Assembly: GCA_024639165.1 (NCBI GenBank)
Contig: JAHEIX010000003.1
Coordinates: 186,001-250,000 of the forward strand
DNA from: UBA7446 sp024639165
GTDB taxonomy: Bacteria > Bacteroidota > Bacteroidia > Flavobacteriales > Flavobacteriaceae
Direction: 5' to 3'
DNA: 64,000 bases
Numbering within the stretch: position 1 is the first letter of the stretch; every line of letters starts with the position of its first letter. The translations under genes were made by a program, and so were the position numbers. Below the pieces are notes generated by a model. The model worked only from the letters and a program-made list of their open reading frames with translations. It was not told where the DNA came from and ran no database searches. Positions 34,208 through 42,100 of this stretch are shown in pieces.

Positions 34208-36058
34208 ATGGCCCAAACCCAATACAACGAAGATAATATTCGATCCCTCGATTGGAAGGAGCATATCCGTATGCGTCCTGGGATGTATATTGGAAAGCTT
34301 GGTGATGGCTCCTCACCAGATGACGGCATCTATATTTTACTTAAAGAAGTACTCGATAACAGTATAGATGAGTTTGTTATGGGGGCTGGTAAAACCATCG
34401 AAATTACCATTAAAGACGGAAAGGTAGGTGTGCGTGACTACGGACGTGGTATTCCACTGGGAAAGGTTGTGGATGTGGTTTCCAAAATGAATACTGGAGG
34501 TAAATACGATAGCCGTGCTTTTAAAAAATCAGTGGGACTAAACGGGGTAGGAACCAAGGCGGTTAATGCACTCTCCAATGAGTTTACGGTCTATTCTATT
34601 CGCGAAGGCCAGATGAAACAAGCACGCTTCAATCAAGGAAACCTTGAAGAAGAAACAGAAATCCTTTCGTCCTCAAAGCGCAATGGAACCCAAGTTTACT
34701 TTATCCCAGACGACAGCATATTTAAAAAATACCGCTACCGCCATGAGTATGTAGCCAAAATGCTCAAAAACTATGTCTACCTAAATCCGGGCTTGACCAT
34801 CGTATTTAATGGCGAAAAGTTTATTTCAAAGAACGGACTAAAGGACTTACTTGAAGACAATAACAATACCGACGACTTTCTATATCCTGTTGTACACCTC
34901 AAAGGTGATGATATTGAGGTGGCCATTACACACAGCAAAACCCAATACAACGAAGAATACCATTCTTTTGTAAACGGTCAGCACACCACACAAGGTGGAA
35001 CACACCAAACCGCGTTTAGAGAAGCTTTGGTCAAAACCATTAGAGAGTATTATGGCAAACAATATGATGCTTCTGATATTCGTAAATCCATTATTTCGGC
35101 CATAAGTATTAAGGTCATGGAACCTGTGTTTGAATCCCAAACCAAAACCAAACTGGGCTCAACCGAAATGGGGGGTGACTTGCCCACCGTACGCACCTAT
35201 ATCAATGATTTTGTCGGCAAGCAATTAGATAATTTCTTACATAAAAACGCAACTACTGCCGATGCACTTCAACGCAAAATACTACAAGCAGAGAAAGAGC
35301 GTAAAGAACTCTCAGGTATTCGTAAGTTGGCCCGTGATCGTGCTAAAAAGGCAAGTCTTCACAACAAAAAACTAAGAGATTGCCGTGTGCATTTGGGAGA
35401 TATCAAAAAGGATAGACGTTTGGATTCAACCTTGTTTATTACAGAAGGAGATTCGGCAAGTGGATCCATTACCAAATCGCGAGATGTTAATACACAAGCG
35501 GTGTTTAGTCTCCGCGGAAAACCTTTGAATTCCTACGGGATGTCAAAGAAAATTGTTTACGAAAACGAAGAATTTAACCTCTTGCAAGCAGCCCTTAACA
35601 TTGAGGAAAGCATGGAAGACTTGCGCTACAACAACATAGTAATAGCCACCGATGCTGATGTTGATGGTATGCACATTAGACTCCTTTTGATTACTTTCTT
35701 TTTGCAGTTTTTCCCGGAACTTATCAAAGATGGCCACCTGTATATCCTACAAACACCACTTTTTAGGGTACGCAACAAAAAGAAAACAATCTACTGTTAT
35801 TCAGAACAAGAGCGCGTACATGCACTTGAAGAATTGGGTAAACAAGCTGAAATTACACGTTTCAAAGGGCTAGGGGAGATTTCGCCAGATGAATTTAAGC
35901 ACTTTATTGGGGACGATATCCGCTTAGACCCCGTGATGCTGGATAAGAACATGACCATAGACGAGTTGTTATCTTTCTATATGGGCAAGAATACACCCCA
36001 AAGACAGGAGTTTATCATCGACAATCTTAAGGTAGAGCTAGACAAAGTAGAATCATGA
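34208..36058 (+). CDS. parE: DNA topoisomerase IV subunit B
   Basis: The 616-residue protein has an ATPase (GHKL) domain (RMRPGMYIGKLG, LLKEVLDNSIDEF with the catalytic Glu and Asn, DYGRGIPLGK, GLNGVGTKAVNAL), a transducer domain (HSFVNGQHTTQGGTH) and a TOPRIM domain (LFITEGDSASGSI, IATDADVDGMHIRLLL, RFKGLGEI). With ParC it decatenates daughter chromosomes. The short spacing in the ATPase region and adjacency to parC favour ParE over GyrB. Its stop overlaps the parC ATG by 4 bases. Confidence 0.93.
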   Translation: MAQTQYNEDNIRSLDWKEHIRMRPGMYIGKLGDGSSPDDGIYILLKEVLDNSIDEFVMGAGKTIEITIKDGKVGVRDYGRGIPLGKVVDVVSKMNTGGKYDSRAFKKSVGLNGVGTKAVNALSNEFTVYSIREGQMKQARFNQGNLEEETEILSSSKRNGTQVYFIPDDSIFKKYRYRHEYVAKMLKNYVYLNPGLTIVFNGEKFISKNGLKDLLEDNNNTDDFLYPVVHLKGDDIEVAITHSKTQYNEEYHSFVNGQHTTQGGTHQTAFREALVKTIREYYGKQYDASDIRKSIISAISIKVMEPVFESQTKTKLGSTEMGGDLPTVRTYINDFVGKQLDNFLHKNATTADALQRKILQAEKERKELSGIRKLARDRAKKASLHNKKLRDCRVHLGDIKKDRRLDSTLFITEGDSASGSITKSRDVNTQAVFSLRGKPLNSYGMSKKIVYENEEFNLLQAALNIEESMEDLRYNNIVIATDADVDGMHIRLLLITFFLQFFPELIKDGHLYILQTPLFRVRNKKKTIYCYSEQERVHALEELGKQAEITRFKGLGEISPDEFKHFIGDDIRLDPVMLDKNMTIDELLSFYMGKNTPQRQEFIIDNLKVELDKVES

Positions 36059-38637
36059 ACGAAGCGTTAGAACAAAATTCCAGCGATCAGCTTATTCGGG
36101 TAACGGGCATGTACAAGGATTGGTTCCTTGACTATGCGTCTTATGTGATTTTAGAACGTGCCGTTCCTGCAATTGAAGATGGGTTTAAACCTGTTCAGCG
36201 TCGTATTCTGCATTCTATGAAAGACCTAGACGATGGACGCTACAATAAAGTGGCTAACATCGTTGGACATACCATGCAATACCACCCGCACGGGGATGCT
36301 TCTATTGCAGATGCCATGGTGCAAATTGGTCAAAAAGATTTGCTCATCGATATGCAAGGGAACTGGGGGAATATCCTAACAGGTGATTCTGCAGCTGCTT
36401 CACGTTATATTGAAGCTAGATTGTCAAAGTTTGCCTTGGAAGTGGTCTATAGCGCCAAAGTTACCCAGTGGCAACTTTCCTACGACGGGCGGAAAAAGGA
36501 GCCCATCTCACTACCTGTGAAATTTCCAATGCTCTTGGCGCAAGGAGGCGAGGGGATTGCCGTTGGATTGTCTACCAAAATACTGCCCCACAACTTTAAC
36601 GAGCTCATAGACGCTTCTGTAAAACACCTCCAAGGCAAAAGATTCACCCTAGTACCCGATTTTCCTACAGGTGGCGTTATGGATGCCGACAACTATAACG
36701 ACGGCCTAAGAGGCGGTAAAATACGTGTGCGTGCACGCATAGCACAAGTTGATAAGCAAACGCTTATTATTAACGAGATACCCTTTTCCACAACCACTTC
36801 ATCGCTTATTGATTCCATTCTAAAGGCAAATGAAAAAGGGAAAATCAAAATCAAAAAGATTGAAGACAATACGGCGGCCGATGTTGAAATCAAAATACAA
36901 TTACCTCCCAACGTATCCCCGGATAAAACCATAGATGCCTTGTTTGCATTTACGGCTTGTGAAACGTCCATATCGCCTCTGGGCTGCGTGATTGAAAACA
37001 ACAAACCTAATTTTATTGGAGTTTCCGAGATGCTACGTCGCTCAACAGATCATACATTAGACCTCCTAAGAGCAGAACTCGAAGTAAAGCAGGATGAGCT
37101 TGAAGCCCAATGGCATTTTGCTTCGCTAGAGCGTATTTTTATCGAAAAACGTATCTACCGCGACATTGAAGAAGTAGAAACATGGGAAGGCGTACTTGCT
37201 GCCATTCACAGCGGATTAGCCCCCTTTGTGGTAAATCTAAAACGTGCCGTTACTGATGATGATGTGGTACGACTTACCGAAATACGTATTAAACGTATAT
37301 CCAAATTTGACTTAGATAAGGCGCAGCAAAAAATCGAAGCCCTAGAAGCAGAACTGGACGAAGTGCGCTATCATTTGGCGCATATTGTTGAATTTGCCAT
37401 TGACTACTTTAAAAAACTTAAAAAGACTTACGGCGCTGGAAAAGAAAGAAAAACAGAACTAAGTGTATTTGCGGATGTGGATGCACGCAAAGTGGTGATG
37501 CGTAACACCAAACTCTATGTAAGTAGGGAAGAAGGTTTTGTGGGTACTTCCTTACGACGTGAAGAATATGTAACGGACTGTGCTGATATTGATGATGTTA
37601 TTGTTTTCACAGCTGACGGCAAAATGATGGTTACTAAGGTGGAAAGCAAAACCTTTGTTGGAAAAAACATCATTCACGTAGCTGTTTTCAAAAAGAAGGA
37701 CAAACGCACCATCTACAACATGATTTATCAAGACGGTAAGGGCGGTACATCCTATATAAAGCGTTTTGCGGTTACGGGAGTAACTAGAGACAAACATTAC
37801 GATCTTACCAACGGCAGCCCACAGTCTAAAGTCCATTACTTCTCTGCTAATCCGAATGGAGAAGCAGAAATTGTGACTATTCACTTGCGCCACAGCGGTT
37901 CAATTAAAAAACTAAAATGGGATCTAGACTTTGCAGACCTAGTAGTAAAGGGCAGGGGAGTTCGTGGCAATACCGTTACTAAATATGCCATTAAACGAGT
38001 TGACCTTAAAGAAGAAGGGGTGTCAACACTAAAGCCTCGTGATGTTTGGTTTGACGAAACCGTGCAACGACTCAACGCTGACGAACGCGGACGATTGCTC
38101 GGTGCATTTAGAGGCGAGGACCGCCTACTCATAGTAACAAAATCAGGAAAAGTAAAAACGCAAATTCCAGATATGGGTATGCATTTTCCACCCGATTTAT
38201 TGGTCTTAGAAAAATGGGAGCCTAAAAAACCACTATCTGCCGTTTACTACGACGGCAGTAAGGACAAATACTTTGGAAAGCGTTTTTTGATTGAAGCAGC
38301 TGACAAAGAAGAAGTGTTTATTAAAGAAGGAAGCAAGAATGAATTGATTTGGTTCTCAGCAGATTGGCGCCCTGTATGTACCCTTCAGTTTACCAAGCCA
38401 AGAGGCGGGGAGGCCAAACCAGCACAACAAGTATCTTTCGAAGATTTTATAGTTCCAAAAGGAATCAAAGCTATGGGCAATCAGTTGACTACTGAAAAAT
38501 TAAAGAGTATTGAAACCAATGCGCCCTTGCCTTATTTGCCTGAACCCGAGATAGAAACCGCAGACATTGAAACGCTAGTTGAGGAAGTGCCGCCACCCAC
38601 AGATGATGACGAAGGTCAAATCACTTTAGATCTGTAA
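36055..38637 (+). CDS. parC: DNA topoisomerase IV subunit A
   Basis: The 860-residue protein has the breakage-reunion domain (ILERAVPAIEDGFKPVQRRIL, GHTMQYHPHGDASIADAMV, SAAASRYIEARLSKFA with the catalytic Tyr) and then a coiled-coil (DKAQQKIEALEAELDEVRYHL). The C-terminal half has beta-pinwheel repeats (VIVFTADGKMMVTKV, RLLIVTKSGKVKTQ). It ends in an acidic tail (EEVPPPTDDDEGQ). It overlaps parE and meets terC with 2 bases between stops. Confidence 0.93.
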   Translation: MNEALEQNSSDQLIRVTGMYKDWFLDYASYVILERAVPAIEDGFKPVQRRILHSMKDLDDGRYNKVANIVGHTMQYHPHGDASIADAMVQIGQKDLLIDMQGNWGNILTGDSAAASRYIEARLSKFALEVVYSAKVTQWQLSYDGRKKEPISLPVKFPMLLAQGGEGIAVGLSTKILPHNFNELIDASVKHLQGKRFTLVPDFPTGGVMDADNYNDGLRGGKIRVRARIAQVDKQTLIINEIPFSTTTSSLIDSILKANEKGKIKIKKIEDNTAADVEIKIQLPPNVSPDKTIDALFAFTACETSISPLGCVIENNKPNFIGVSEMLRRSTDHTLDLLRAELEVKQDELEAQWHFASLERIFIEKRIYRDIEEVETWEGVLAAIHSGLAPFVVNLKRAVTDDDVVRLTEIRIKRISKFDLDKAQQKIEALEAELDEVRYHLAHIVEFAIDYFKKLKKTYGAGKERKTELSVFADVDARKVVMRNTKLYVSREEGFVGTSLRREEYVTDCADIDDVIVFTADGKMMVTKVESKTFVGKNIIHVAVFKKKDKRTIYNMIYQDGKGGTSYIKRFAVTGVTRDKHYDLTNGSPQSKVHYFSANPNGEAEIVTIHLRHSGSIKKLKWDLDFADLVVKGRGVRGNTVTKYAIKRVDLKEEGVSTLKPRDVWFDETVQRLNADERGRLLGAFRGEDRLLIVTKSGKVKTQIPDMGMHFPPDLLVLEKWEPKKPLSAVYYDGSKDKYFGKRFLIEAADKEEVFIKEGSKNELIWFSADWRPVCTLQFTKPRGGEAKPAQQVSFEDFIVPKGIKAMGNQLTTEKLKSIETNAPLPYLPEPEIETADIETLVEEVPPPTDDDEGQITLDL

Positions 38638-38639
38638 CC

Positions 38640-39413
38640 CTAGTTTTTCTTCTTGCGGAAGCGCATGTTTAAAAACTCCACTACTAACGAAAAAGCAATG
38701 GCAAAGTAGAGATACCCTTTGGGGATATTCCCGATGTGTTGCCCCATAACTTGCATATTGGCCAAATGTGCACCTTCTGCAATGAGCATAAATCCAATCA
38801 AAATAAGGAATGAAAGGGCTAAAATCTGCAAAGAGGGATGTTTGTGTACAAAACGCGTTACGGGATGTGCAAATATCATCATGGCCAATATGGAAACCAC
38901 AACTGCAATAATCATAATCCAAAGCGCGCCGTCAATGCCACTTGTCATGCCAACAGCTGTTAATATGGAATCTACAGAGAAAACAGCATCAATAAGTATG
39001 ATTTGAAGCAGTATGTGCCCCATGGTGTTGGCTGCTTTATTGGCTACGGCTTTATCTTTTTCTCCTGCATGATCAATTTTTTCATGTATTTCCTTTGTGC
39101 TTTTGTAGAGTAAAAACAAACCACCGGCAAATAACACCAATGCTTGTCCGTTGATTTCCGCACGTATTTGAGAAGTATCTATCGAAAATAGACTGCTTTT
39201 CATGGCTATGACCCAAGTGATGGTAAACAGTAAGATGATGCGGAGTACCAGCGCAAGAACAAGTCCAATGTTGGTAGCTCGTGCTCGCTTTTCTTCGGGT
39301 AACTTGCCAACAACTATAGAAATGAATACAATATTATCAATTCCTAAGATGATTTCAAGAAATGTTAGTGTTAGCAGTGCCGACATGGCCTCTGGGGTGA
39401 AAAGAAAGTCCAT
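38640..39413 (-). CDS. TerC family integral membrane protein
   Basis: The 257-residue protein has about seven to eight membrane helices and the TerC signatures LEIILGIDNIVFISI (about 18-32) and IILIDAVFSVDSILTAVGM (about 137-155), with the conserved acidic pair in membranes. TerC-type proteins are linked to metal (Mn) export and metalation of exported enzymes. The gene shares one base with the lipoprotein gene upstream, so they are probably co-transcribed. Confidence 0.92.
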   Translation of the reverse strand: MDFLFTPEAMSALLTLTFLEIILGIDNIVFISIVVGKLPEEKRARATNIGLVLALVLRIILLFTITWVIAMKSSLFSIDTSQIRAEINGQALVLFAGGLFLLYKSTKEIHEKIDHAGEKDKAVANKAANTMGHILLQIILIDAVFSVDSILTAVGMTSGIDGALWIMIIAVVVSILAMMIFAHPVTRFVHKHPSLQILALSFLILIGFMLIAEGAHLANMQVMGQHIGNIPKGYLYFAIAFSLVVEFLNMRFRKKKN

Positions 39414-39790
39414 CAGTTGCTTATTTTGGTTACGGTACCACGTTGTTTGTTTTTGGTGTCTCCAACCAGATTATACTCAAAGGTATAGGTATCTGGAGTA
39501 GTGGTCAAAATTTTCATATGTACAGATTTGGAGTCTTGATAGGAGAGTGGACGTAGTTTTTTCACAATACACTCGCAGTCATTAAGCCAACGCACACTAG
39601 AGCTGTCCACACGATTGAGGTAATAATCTACTTCAATGCTGTCGGTTCTGACAAAGGTTGTGGTAAGTGTATCGCCAAGTACTATCGAAGTAAAACTGAA
39701 TTTTCCAGTCTTAAATTCAACGCAATTACGCTCAGGACTGAAACAAGAAACACAGAACAGCAACAGGGTAGTGATAAAAACATTCCTCAT
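39413..39790 (-). CDS. conserved lipoprotein of unknown function
   Basis: The 125-residue protein has a lipoprotein signal (FCVSC, Cys16) and a small beta-rich mature part: CVEFKTGKFSFTSIV, DSIEVDYYLNRVDSSSVRWLNDCECIVKKL and TYTFEYNLVGDTKNKQRGT. I recall similar flavobacterial proteins labelled 'DNA topoisomerase IV' because they lie next to parC; the sequence has nothing of a topoisomerase. Two cysteines in DCEC could form a disulfide or bind metal. Confidence 0.72.
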   Translation of the reverse strand: MRNVFITTLLLFCVSCFSPERNCVEFKTGKFSFTSIVLGDTLTTTFVRTDSIEVDYYLNRVDSSSVRWLNDCECIVKKLRPLSYQDSKSVHMKILTTTPDTYTFEYNLVGDTKNKQRGTVTKISN

Positions 39791-39802
39791 GCTTCAAAAA
39801 TA

Positions 39803-40207
39803 TCAATTTTTATTGAGGTAGGTACTGGAAGTACCGTCCTTGTAACACACAATTACACGCTCAACATCATTTGAGCTGGTTTCGTTGTGGCTAATATGCG
39901 CTTGGGGTGTACTTTTTGACTCAGGGCTAGCAGCTGTTATTTCGGGTTCTAGAGAAGTTGCAACCTTTTCATCTTGGATTATCGCGGGAGTTGGCGTGCT
40001 TTTGGAAGCAATTCCTTTAAGTAGCCACTCGGGGGACACGCTAGGGTAGGCGTGCAGTATTTTAAGGATAAAGTCTAAACTAGGCTTATTGCGCTCTGAA
40101 AGGATATGCGAAATGGAAGATCGCTGCACACCAATAATGTCGGCAAAGGCGGCTGCGCTTAGCTCGCTGTCGTGCATCAGTTGCTTTATTCGATCAACAA
40201 TACTCAT
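39803..40207 (-). CDS. XRE family transcriptional regulator
   Basis: The 134-residue protein has an N-terminal helix-turn-helix (about 1-65: IKQLMHDSELSAAAFADIIG, VQRSSISHILSERNKPSLDFI) and then a Ser/Thr/Pro/Glu-rich linker and a small C-terminal strand segment (VERVIVCYKDGTSSTYLN). It is likely a repressor. A perfect palindrome TTACAATTGTAA lies directly before its start codon, and related sequences lie before the facing M14 gene, so it may regulate itself and that gene. Confidence 0.88.
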   Translation of the reverse strand: MSIVDRIKQLMHDSELSAAAFADIIGVQRSSISHILSERNKPSLDFILKILHAYPSVSPEWLLKGIASKSTPTPAIIQDEKVATSLEPEITAASPESKSTPQAHISHNETSSNDVERVIVCYKDGTSSTYLNKN

Positions 40208-40209
40208 GG

Positions 40210-40221
40210 TTACAATTGTAA
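40210..40221. promoter_or_regulatory. operator-like palindrome before the XRE gene
   Basis: TTACAATTGTAA is a perfect 12-base palindrome beginning 3 bases upstream of the XRE start codon. Its left half matches the GTTTACA motif repeated upstream of the divergent M14 gene. Confidence 0.55.
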
Positions 40222-40395
40222 AATATTAAAACTATCCTAATGATATTTCCAAATATATAAAATAAAAAAGACCTATAAAAGCCAAAGTGTTACTTTATAT
40301 TTTTTATATAACATACTTGTTTACAGTAATTTATAATATATTTTTAATGTATTAATTACTTTTGTAACAATTCTTCCGGTTTTGAGGGATCATTT

Positions 40396-40458
40396 GTTTA
40401 CAATAATAAATTAAGCGTGTTTACAATTGGAAACTAATAAGCGTTTACATTTGCAAAC
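40396..40458 (+). promoter_or_regulatory. operator-like repeats and promoter before the M14 peptidase
   Basis: GTTTACA begins at 40396, 40419 and 40443, that is with 23- and 24-base spacing. The second and third copies are full imperfect palindromes, GTTTACAATTGGAAAC (40419-40434) and GTTTACATTTGCAAAC (40443-40458). The third includes the -7 element TACATTTG (40446-40453) and ends directly at the ATG, so a bound protein would block transcription. A further half-site lies at 40319-40325. Confidence 0.6.
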
Positions 40459-41550
40459 ATGAATTCATTTCTACAGCAACAGCCATTACTTAAAAGTCAA
40501 ATTTTGAAGGGACGCTACCTTACGTATTCAAAAATTGAAACTTTGCTCAGTGACTTTGAGCTTACGCAAGTGGGCACGAGCGTTAAAGGACTGCCTATCA
40601 AGGCCCTAAAACTAGGGAATGGCCCCATTAAGGTATTGATGTGGTCTCAAATGCATGGAAATGAAGCTACAAGTACCAAAGGGATTATGGATGTGATGTA
40701 TTTCCTAAAGGCCAATGCTTCTTTTTTGGCGCCTTTCACCATCCAGTTGCTGCCCATGCTAAATCCAGATGGTGCAGCCGCTTACACCAGGGTTAATGCT
40801 AATGGTATTGATTTGAACAGAGATGCCGTGCAACAGTCACAACCTGAAACCCATGCACTTTTTAAGGTATACGATGCGTTTCAACCTGATTATTGCTTTA
40901 ATCTTCACGACCAACGGACCCTATTTGGCGTGAATGGTGCGCCTTGTATGTTGTCGTATTTATCCCCGGCTGCGGATGCAGACAAATCGATAACCGAAGC
41001 CCGTAAACAAGCTATGGGCATCATTGGATATATGAACGAGAGGCTGCAACAGCACCTGTACAATCAAGTGGGTCGTTACGACGACACCTACAACCCTAAC
41101 TGTGTTGGCGATTGTTTTCAGGCAAAAGGAACACCAACAATATTGTTTGAATGTGGACAATCTGGGGAAGATTACGATAGGGAAGCAACACGAAAGTGGT
41201 TTTCTTTTTCAGTAGTAGAGGCTTTGCAATGTATAGCTAACAATTCATTTAGTCCTGCAGTTTATGATCGTATTCCAGAAGTTAAAAAGTCTTATGTCGA
41301 TGTCTTAATACACCAAGTACCCTACAACAACACCCAAATAAGCCTGGCCATACAGTATGAAGAAAGATTAATCTCAAATAGAATAGTCTTTGAGCCCACT
41401 TTGCACAGCAAGGGTGATTTAGCTATGCTTAATGCTCACAAAATCATTGACTTAAACACGTTCAAAGCCGTTAGTTTTGATGATTTAGATGACAGTGCTA
41501 TTATAAAAAAACTGTCAGAAATGTTAGATTTAACATATTATTCACATTGA
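40459..41550 (+). CDS. M14 family zinc carboxypeptidase
   Basis: The 363-residue protein has the M14 zinc motif WSQMHGNEATST (His66 and Glu69), the segment LLPMLNPDGAAAYTRVNANG with DLNRDA, the third ligand probably in CFNLHDQRT and the catalytic Glu in TILFECGQSGED. It lacks a clear signal peptide, so it is probably cytoplasmic or an amidase-like enzyme. It is divergent from the XRE gene and appears to have a leaderless mRNA with three operator-like repeats. Lrp follows in the same direction. Confidence 0.88.
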   Translation: MNSFLQQQPLLKSQILKGRYLTYSKIETLLSDFELTQVGTSVKGLPIKALKLGNGPIKVLMWSQMHGNEATSTKGIMDVMYFLKANASFLAPFTIQLLPMLNPDGAAAYTRVNANGIDLNRDAVQQSQPETHALFKVYDAFQPDYCFNLHDQRTLFGVNGAPCMLSYLSPAADADKSITEARKQAMGIIGYMNERLQQHLYNQVGRYDDTYNPNCVGDCFQAKGTPTILFECGQSGEDYDREATRKWFSFSVVEALQCIANNSFSPAVYDRIPEVKKSYVDVLIHQVPYNNTQISLAIQYEERLISNRIVFEPTLHSKGDLAMLNAHKIIDLNTFKAVSFDDLDDSAIIKKLSEMLDLTYYSH

Positions 41551-41611
41551 TTTATCGAATTAGCAACGTAATTTTCAATGTTTTTTTGTTTTCTTTGCAA
41601 AAAAAATAATT

Positions 41612-42091
41612 ATGTTGAAATTTAAACTAGACGAAATTGATCATCAAATACTTGATATTTTAATTGACAATATGCGTACGCCTTTTACTGACATTGCCAA
41701 AAGACTGTTGATTTCTGCCGGTACAGTTCATGTACGTGTTAGAAAAATGGAAGAAGCTGGAATCATCAAAGGATCTTCGCTTACATTGGACTACAACAAA
41801 ATGGGCTACTCGTTTATAGCCTACATAGGAATCTATCTAGAAAAAACGCATCAAACGAAATACGTTCTGGAACGTTTGCACGAGATTCCCTTTGTAACGG
41901 TTGCTCACATTACTACAGGTAAGTTTAACATTTACTGTAAAGTCCGTGCAAAAACTACAGAGCACGCAAAGGAAATTATTTTTAAAATTGATGATATAGA
42001 TGGCATCTTACGTACTGAAACCATGATTTCTCTAGAAGAGAGCATCAATGATAAAAAAAGATTGATGCACACTATTTTCAACGAACTTTAA
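41612..42091 (+). CDS. Lrp/AsnC family transcriptional regulator
   Basis: The 159-residue protein has an N-terminal HTH (ILDILIDNMRTPFTDIAKRL, SAGTVHVRVRKMEEAGIIKG) and a C-terminal ligand-binding RAM domain (FIAYIGIYLEKTHQTKYV, HITTGKFNIYCKVRAKTTEHAKEII, ILRTETMISLEE). It likely responds to an amino acid. It lies between the M14 peptidase and ppc; it could control either. Confidence 0.94.
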   Translation: MLKFKLDEIDHQILDILIDNMRTPFTDIAKRLLISAGTVHVRVRKMEEAGIIKGSSLTLDYNKMGYSFIAYIGIYLEKTHQTKYVLERLHEIPFVTVAHITTGKFNIYCKVRAKTTEHAKEIIFKIDDIDGILRTETMISLEESINDKKRLMHTIFNEL

Positions 42092-42100
42092 AACTTACTC

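Noticed and set aside
33963..34316. 117-codon ORF on the minus strand upstream of parE
   Set aside because: A third of it is antisense to parE and the rest has no coding signs or family resemblance.
39413..39790. Topoisomerase-related function for the lipoprotein near parC
   Set aside because: It has a lipobox, is 125 residues long and shows no topoisomerase motif; the association is only by position.
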